Below the pieces are notes generated by a model that was not told the DNA's origin, made no database searches, and saw nothing but the letters and a program-made list of their open reading frames with translations. From Mikania micrantha (lineage: Eukaryota; Streptophyta; Magnoliopsida; Asterales; Asteraceae), in the NCBI GenBank assembly GCA_009363875.1, contig CM018685.1, positions 57,671,087-57,735,086 of the forward strand: 64,000 nt of DNA, written 5' to 3'. Shown piece by piece: positions 57,991-64,000 of the stretch. A program made the position numbers and the translations under genes. Numbering within the stretch: the first letter of the stretch is position 1; each line of letters opens with the position of its first letter.

Positions 57991-58899
57991 AATGTCAAAA
58001 TAAAGACATGATCCCATATATCAAAATGCAGATATAAAAACACGACACAACGGTTGTTACTCTGACATAAAACACTAAAGTTTACTTGTCCTAAGTGTGA
58101 CCGTCACACACAAAAAAAACCGTGCTTAGTTATAAAATCTAGCATTAAGAAATATAAACATATGATCAATAAATAAACCGGGAAAAAATTAATAATAATA
58201 ATTTATTTAAAAACGCCGCACACGTCATGACAGCGGTAAGAATATTACAAATATCAAAACATAGACACAAAGTATGAGGCACCCCATATAATAATGACAC
58301 AAACATTAGAACAATAACAATTATTGAAAAAAAAAACTTTTGCATTTGCAAAATATATCGTAAAAATAAATAAGAGCATATAACTGACAAATAAAACATT
58401 GTCTAATAATTTATTTTATTAAACTACTATTATGATTTAGTTACTACTGTTATTTAATTATAGTAAATAAGAAAAAAAGAAAAAAACCTTTTCCAGCCCA
58501 TAATTGAACCAACGACGTTTTGAAAAATATTATTAGCCTTAACCAGGCTATGATGAAATTTGATAAACATCTTACAAAGCATAAATATTTATTTTACATT
58601 CTAGAAGTGAGATTTACAATAAGCAAGGGTAAAAATAGTATTAATTTCATTTGTTTCTGTTCCATTCGTTTCCTATATATGATAACATGAATGAAGGAAT
58701 AGTTCTTTATGATGTGTTTGGTAGGAAGCAAACAATGCACAAATATGTTGTTATCAACGTGGGTGATCAATGAAGTGTCAATAAAAAATAAGAAGATATG
58801 TGTCTTCCTAATCACCTTATTTAGATGGAGTAAATAATAATATCAAACCATGACTAGTTAGTGATTGGTGTTATACTCAAATTGATTGGAAATCTTCAA
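57991..58899. other. Intergenic, no gene seen
   Basis: AT-rich DNA, perhaps the body of the minus-strand Helitron ending at 57944. Includes an AACGACGTTTTGA fragment like the arm of the fold-back at 45961. Confidence 0.4.
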
Positions 58900-59430
58900 A
58901 ATGAACCGAATGAACACGAACACATGCATGTTCGTATTTGTTTATTAAGAAAATAAATATGTCCGTGTTCGTTTGTGTTCGTTCATTAACGAATTAAACG
59001 AATTGTTCATGAACATAAATGAACACAAACGAACCAAAATAAACAAACTAACATAAATGAACATTATTCACACTATTGAACAATCATAAACAAACATAAG
59101 CACTATTATTGAACAACCATAAACGAACACAATTGAACAAGCATAAACGAGCATAAACGAACACAAACGACAAGTCTCTTAAATGTAAATACATATTATT
59201 CGTAAATTAGATAGTTAACCGAACATAAACCAACATTACATAGTAAACGAACACAAATAGACGAACATAACCGAACAGTTCATGAACATAAATAAACGAA
59301 CACTAGGTGTGTTTATGTTCGTTCATTTAATTAAACGAACACAAATTTTATGTTCGTGTTCGTTCATTTATTAAATAAACAAACTTCCTGCCAAACAATT
59401 CATGAATTGTTCGGTTCGTTTACATGTCTA
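58900..59430. repeat. Array of AACGAACACAAACGAAC / GTTCGTTTATGTTCG motifs
   Basis: Dense copies of GAACATAAACGAACA-type words in both orientations, denser towards the ends. This looks like a MITE family with internal amplification. A related stretch (TAAACGAACGAATAAA...TTTGTTCATTTCACGAAC) lies in GH3 intron 2 at about 41110-41250. Confidence 0.55.
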
Positions 59431-59723
59431 CTCAAAGGTCAAATGTGGTTCAAGCTAGATCTCAAAAGTATGCTTTTTGTGTATGCTATTATGCAAACAG
59501 CAGTGGCACAAAACATACCTCTAAGGATGGTTGGATCCATTTTACTTAGTTGTATCAATGACACCTCAAAATCAAATTTGATTAACTTGTAGACTTGCAA
59601 ACACAAAGGCCAGGGTGTTTATATCCATTTTACACAGATACTTTGTCCCATCAAATTTGATTGCATTTAGTGTCCTTGTTTGATCTTCAAAATCTGTTAT
59701 AATAAATAAAAGTACAAAACGTA

Positions 59724-59987
59724 TGTTAGGTTTCGTAGGCCTTTTGGGAGGTTTAGGGCAGCCGGCCCTAATCCTGGCCCATTAGTGGTTTAACCTGATT
59801 GTTTTTTCTATTTAACTATTTTCATGTAATTGTAATCTTTAACACCTAATCAATAAAGAATCCCTAGTTGCAACCTGTGGACGTATGTCACATTGACCGA
59901 ACCATGTTATATCGTTGTGTCTGTTTTTTCTTTGTTTTCGTGTGCATGCGTTAATCATTTTCCGCTGCGCCTCTTTGAATCCTAACA
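59724..59987 (+). repeat. Probable solo LTR (264 bp)
   Basis: Begins TGTTAGGTTTCG and ends GAATCCTAACA, the TG...CA ends with a short inverted repeat (TGTTAGG/CCTAACA) typical of LTRs. It holds an AATAAAG poly-A signal near 59850. No primer-binding site follows, no polypurine tract precedes, and flanking 5-mers do not match, so it is likely an old solo LTR or a lone 3' LTR. Confidence 0.45.
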
Positions 59988-62809
59988 ATTTAACCAATTT
60001 AATCTAATTAAATTTAACTAAGCCATACCCTTATGATCAAACCAAACTGTGATATACAAGTTTTACACCAGATGGAAGATGCATAGAACTATCAATAAAC
60101 TCCCCCTTAGTTTCCTCCAATTTACACAAATTATTGGTCCAAAAATGCAAATGGATGGTAACAACATTCAGCATAAACATATACATATATCAAACAATAT
60201 GCATATACACATAGGATCAATTACATTAATGAAGTAATTAAAGATCACTGAGATTTGTTAAATCACAAACCCATGAAAAACCAAAATGCTATTTCGGTTA
60301 TGTCGATCAAAATTAATTGAGAATAACGAAACCCTAAATCAAACAGGAAGATGAAGACGATAACCCTTGCATTACCAGACCTAAAGAACGAAGATCAACA
60401 GAAAAGATTTAGGGCAACAGCGATGGCGAAGAAAGACGGGGAAGATGAATGCGATCGATTTTGATTACTTCCATGTTGATAACGACTCCTTCAAATTCCT
60501 CTTCCTTCTTCTTCGGTGGAACAGACAGATGGTTTCGATTAAGATTTTCAACCTCAATTGCAGTAATTCAATCCGATTTTAACATATTTATATATAATTT
60601 AAAAGGCAAAATTTTGCTGTGAGTGCTTTACACTGTTCATTTCCTACAACCAGCAATGCGCATCGTACAAGCCATAACATCGCCTTCTCCCCCGCCTGTT
60701 GCTGCTCCTCTTTGTCTTCTCCCAAACACCACACCGACAATCACACCGTTCGGTCACCCTTAATACTTCTCCACCATCCATCCTGTTCGTGGACGTAGCA
60801 CTGCCAGACCTTCACCGTCCTCCAACCACCAAAGCCTTTGTGTTCTACTTCTCTCCCTTCAATCTAGGGTTTATATTCTTCAAAAGGCGATCGACGGTTA
60901 GGGTGGTCACGCATGATCGCGGCTGTCGCTAGCCGGACGCACATGAGCAAGGGTGTTGGAGGGTTCGAACAAAGAGGCACTGCTCATTTAGGTATACAGG
61001 ACGCAATTAGGTGCCTCGCCGCAAGCCCGTCATCACCATCGCCAACCATTGACGCTAGGTTCGAGGTCTCAACCTTTCCTCATATATTTCAGCTCGATTT
61101 CTCTTGATGTCGATCTCAATCTGTTGTGTTAAATCGGTTTATTTTAAAGGGTTGTTTTTATTTATATGGTTGTGATTTAGGGTTTCAATCGTTTTGTTTT
61201 ACGCTTACAAAGTCTAGGTAAAGAGGTTGATGATAAATTATTATTATTATTAGTTACTTAAATCAAGTTAATTACTTACATGTTTTTGGGTTTTTGCTTC
61301 TTTAGTAGGGCTTCTTGATAAATCCTGTAAACCCACAAACTGGATGGCTAATATTCTCTCAAACAGGTAAAAAGCAACATCCATTTCTCGATTTTCTTCA
61401 TTTTTATCATGTTTTGTTTTTGGTAATCATCTAATCTTCATGATAATTGATGACGATTTCAAGAAAAAAAATACAGTTTCTTGCTCCTTACATAGCAAGA
61501 TAGTAGGGGACAATATTCAATGGCTTTACAAAGGGAAGAAAAATGGTCAGTTTTAGTTTTCATGTTTTATATGTTTTCATCTTTGATATTTTGAGATTTT
61601 GTTTAGCTCTAAAAAGTGTTTCACGTTATCTGGATTTTGTGTTAGTAGACCATGTATGTGACCATGTTAATTGATTTGTTTTGTTTGATTTAAAGGACAC
61701 AGGCTTGAGGGTGATATGTTGGGGGCTTCAGAATCATCGTCAATGTCAGATGCAACACATTTCGTAGCAGAGGATTTTGTTCGTACGATAATAGCATAAG
61801 TGAGATAAATATATGCACCACACCATGAACCGCTATGATCAAGCTTGATAATATCTCTTTACCAGGTTTTGTATTTGGTGTAATCAAGACTCTATGTCCC
61901 TACATGAAAAGTTTAATTTATAAATTAAAAGGGCATACTAGCATAATAATATTGTTTGAAATGAATATAAAAAATTAGTTTGATTCCTTTTAAAAATGGA
62001 ATTTGACGGGCATGGGCCAACGAAACTGGAAGACTAAAACCAATTTCTCTTTCTTTTTTAACATCTTTTAATATGAATTTTGTTTTATTTGATTTCTTTT
62101 TCTTTCTTAACAGAAGTTTGTGGAAAATTGATAAAGTTCTTGAGGGATTATTGATTCTATCATGTGAAGAAGATTATGCATTCTGTTTGCCTTTTCTTGA
62201 AAATTTTTTTTATACTATTATAAATTACTTTCTTTTGGTATATAAATTGTAGAGTTATTAACCACCCGCCAACTTCAATGTCCTAATTTAATGCAGGAGC
62301 AGCAATTTACAGTTCAGACCTTCTTCTCAATTGAATTGTTACCCAAAGTCTGGAATATGAAAGGTTGGTCCTCACACTCAGACTAATGGTCATTTAAACA
62401 TTAAAGGATATGCTTAGATGTTGTATGGTTTGTCTGATGAAGCTAACCTTTTGATTTAATTATAGAAACAAAATATTGTTTTAACCAACTAGCATCAATA
62501 GAAGTTATCACTTATCAAGTGTTAATGATTGTATCTTTAGCAATTAAGGTGCATTTTATGGCATGATCTAAGTTATAGATTTCCTACTTTTGAACCTCTG
62601 TTGACTGCATGCATTCTCGGCATTTAAGCTATGGACAACGCTTGAGTAACTTTTTTGTTTGATTATTGATTCGTAGATTTGTTTAATAACCTATATTTGC
62701 TCTTGAATAACACATAAATCGAATAGAACCATAAATCAAATGATGCATGCATGCAATAGTTATTAAAATCCATCTGTACAAATTTTAATCGAATAGAACC
62801 ATGTGTTTA
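59988..62809. other. Repeat/unknown DNA with exon-like islands, no gene called
   Basis: Two islands have plant 5'-leader character. On the minus strand at about 60320-60560 a leader-like run leads to ATGGAAGTAATCAAAATCG (stop after about 20 codons). On the plus strand, 60690-61110 contains GGTTTAGGG-type and CACCGTCC-rich text. Splice-like junctions occur near 61370 and 61550 (AACAG|GTAAAAA; AAAAATG|GTCAG). No continuous protein emerges. It could be a non-coding transcript or captured gene fragments. Confidence 0.35.
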
Positions 62810-62944
62810 TCTATTACTAAAATCCTGATCTTTTAAATGGCTTTTAAAAATACCATGTCATTCACCCTGCATCAGTATAAACGAAACAATATGCTTCATG
62901 TCAGTTTAATGGACCCGGCGCAACGCGCGGGTCCTAAATCCTAG
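62810..62944 (+). mobile_element. Mini-Helitron (about 135 bp)
   Basis: Starts TCTATTACTAAAATCCTGATC after A. Ends GGACCCGGCGCAACGCGCGGG plus TCC (hairpin), TAAATCCTAG, then T. The hairpin, CTAG end and A|T insertion support a Helitron; the assumed 5' end rests on its TC-plus-family look and is less sure. Confidence 0.6.
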
Positions 62945-63309
62945 TTATGTTTATTTTAAACTACACTAAATTATTCGTGCAATTTAACTCTAAACTACCA
63001 TCAATTTAAAAAAGATAAATAAATTAAAGTGTTTTTCCCTTTTTATAGTGTTTTTGCGTTTTTTTCCTTTTATTTTTTGTTTGTAATTTTTTTTCGTTTT
63101 AATCGTGTTTGTTTTATCCTTGTTTTCTTATTATTCTTTGTATTTTTAGACAATCATCAAAATGAATGCAACAATAGCTACTTAAATAACCTATTATAAT
63201 ACCAAAAAGTTATGCCAAAAAAATTCTCCAACAATCAATGTAACAGTGCTCCAAAAAAACTAACAAACAATAAAAAAAATCAATTATTCAAGCTTGCGGT
63301 GTCGAATTC
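62945..63309. other. AT-rich, no gene seen
   Basis: Poly-T/A-rich DNA between the mini-Helitron and the MULE remnant; nothing recognised. Confidence 0.4.
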
Positions 63310-63662
63310 TTGCATGTTTTTTTAACGGTGTCCATAATCACAACAACGCGAGCAATTATGTCTTTTCCTGGGCTCGTCATGCCATTTAATTATGTTCTTT
63401 CTTGGTCTTCCAGGTGGTCGTTTAATAATAGACGGGTATATCTTCTCAACGGTATCTATATGCATCCATTGATCCTTTGCAAGCATTGAAGCAATTTCTA
63501 AAGCATAAACTGCTTTAAATTTCTCGATAGTGAAATATGAATCAGCATACTTATCCCAGTTTGCATCCCTAATGAAAGCAATTGTAGATTTGAAGAATCG
63601 ATCATGAAATTTTACGATTCGATCATAAACGTGATGAATCCGTTTATAACTAGATTTGGATC
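63310..63662 (-). pseudogene. Mutator-like (MULE) transposase C-terminal remnant
   Basis: On the minus strand the frame reads YKRIHHVYDRIVKFHDRFFK ... NWDKYADSYFTIEKFKAVYA ... KIYPSIIKRPPGRPRKNIIK WHDEPRKRHNCSRCCDYGHR, then a stop. RPPGRPRK followed by a CX2CX4HX4C knuckle is the tail of plant MuDR-type transposases. The final knuckle cysteine is out of frame by one base (an extra T in CGTTAAAAAAACATGC). The catalytic DDE part is absent from the window. Confidence 0.75.
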
Positions 63663-63874
63663 AATCAACAATGACAATGTAATATATCATGAATCTGAAT
63701 TCTTCATTGATATCCAAGTGTTTGCAAACAATAAACGTGAAAATACAACACTTGAATGATCAAAAGAAACAAAGATGAAGAGAGTCTTGATCTTGAGCTT
63801 GAGAGAGAATTTGACTTTGTGTGTGTGAATTGTAAGCTCTAGATCTCCAAGTCTTCCAAGTCTACCTATATATA

Positions 63875-63965
63875 GGTTTCAAAAGGTTTGCCAATAGGTT
63901 TGCCAAACCTATAGGTTTGCCAAACCTTAAACCATGTGAGCACCAAACCTTTTAGCCATCAATCA
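63875..63965. repeat. Short clustered repeat of ATAGGTTTGCCAAACCT
   Basis: The words AGGTTTGCCAAACCT and CAAACCTT recur four or five times, some as perfect palindromes. Runs close to the window end. Unknown nature. Confidence 0.5.
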
Positions 63966-64000
63966 TAGCCAAACCTTCTTGGATCTTTAGCCGAACCCTT

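Noticed and set aside
60699..61107. Two plus-strand frames (77 and 64 codons) as a gene start
   Set aside because: No downstream exon continues either frame convincingly and no family motif is visible; kept only as an exon-like island.
1..64000. tRNA or rRNA genes
   Set aside because: Only tRNA-like pol III boxes within SINEs were seen; no full cloverleaf or rRNA segment was recognised by eye. A tRNAscan-type run would settle it.

Overview
This window is nuclear DNA of a flowering plant, most likely a eudicot. It is AT-rich, has spliced genes with GT-AG introns, and carries several plant-specific families: an MSP-ankyrin VAPYRIN-like protein, an LRR-XII receptor kinase, an ACD11-partner-like RRM protein, a GH3 exo-beta-glucanase and a GT47 glycosyltransferase. 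The repeats (CACTA, Tourist, hAT MITEs, Helitrons, a Copia element, tRNA-derived SINEs) are also plant-type. An asterid such as a member of the Asteraceae would fit, but nothing here proves it.

Layout. At 227-1846 lies an intact intronless VAPYRIN-like gene. From 1.85 to 8.5 kb is intergenic DNA with an hAT MITE, a SINE insertion with a 28-bp target duplication and two Tourist-type elements. An LRR-XII (EFR/Xa21-like) receptor kinase occupies 8543-16810. It is a pseudogene with several frameshifts and a 4.4-kb CACTA transposon inserted precisely in its activation segment. From 17 to 24.5 kb is a TE block: one large Tourist element, hAT MITEs and a 1.37-kb fold-back element. An eight-exon RRM gene of the BPA1 type spans 24711-32312, and its introns are swollen by hAT and Tourist insertions. 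A young but disabled Copia retrotransposon lies at 32878-37618. A nine-exon GH3 beta-glucosidase gene (40283-45829) is complete and carries a minisatellite in intron 4. A three-exon GT47 gene on the minus strand (46994-50196) is complete; a Helitron abuts its stop codon and an hAT MITE fills intron 2. From 50.2 kb to the end I see no intact protein gene, only Helitrons, MITEs, a probable solo LTR and a Mutator-transposase remnant.

The host genes do not form an operon or an obvious pathway. GH3 and GT47 are both cell-wall or glycan enzymes and stand tail to tail 1.2 kb apart, but I infer no joint function. The most informative content is the insertion record. Many elements can be delimited to the base by their target-site duplications, nested insertions give relative ages, and two hAT elements share three copies of one 8-bp target site.
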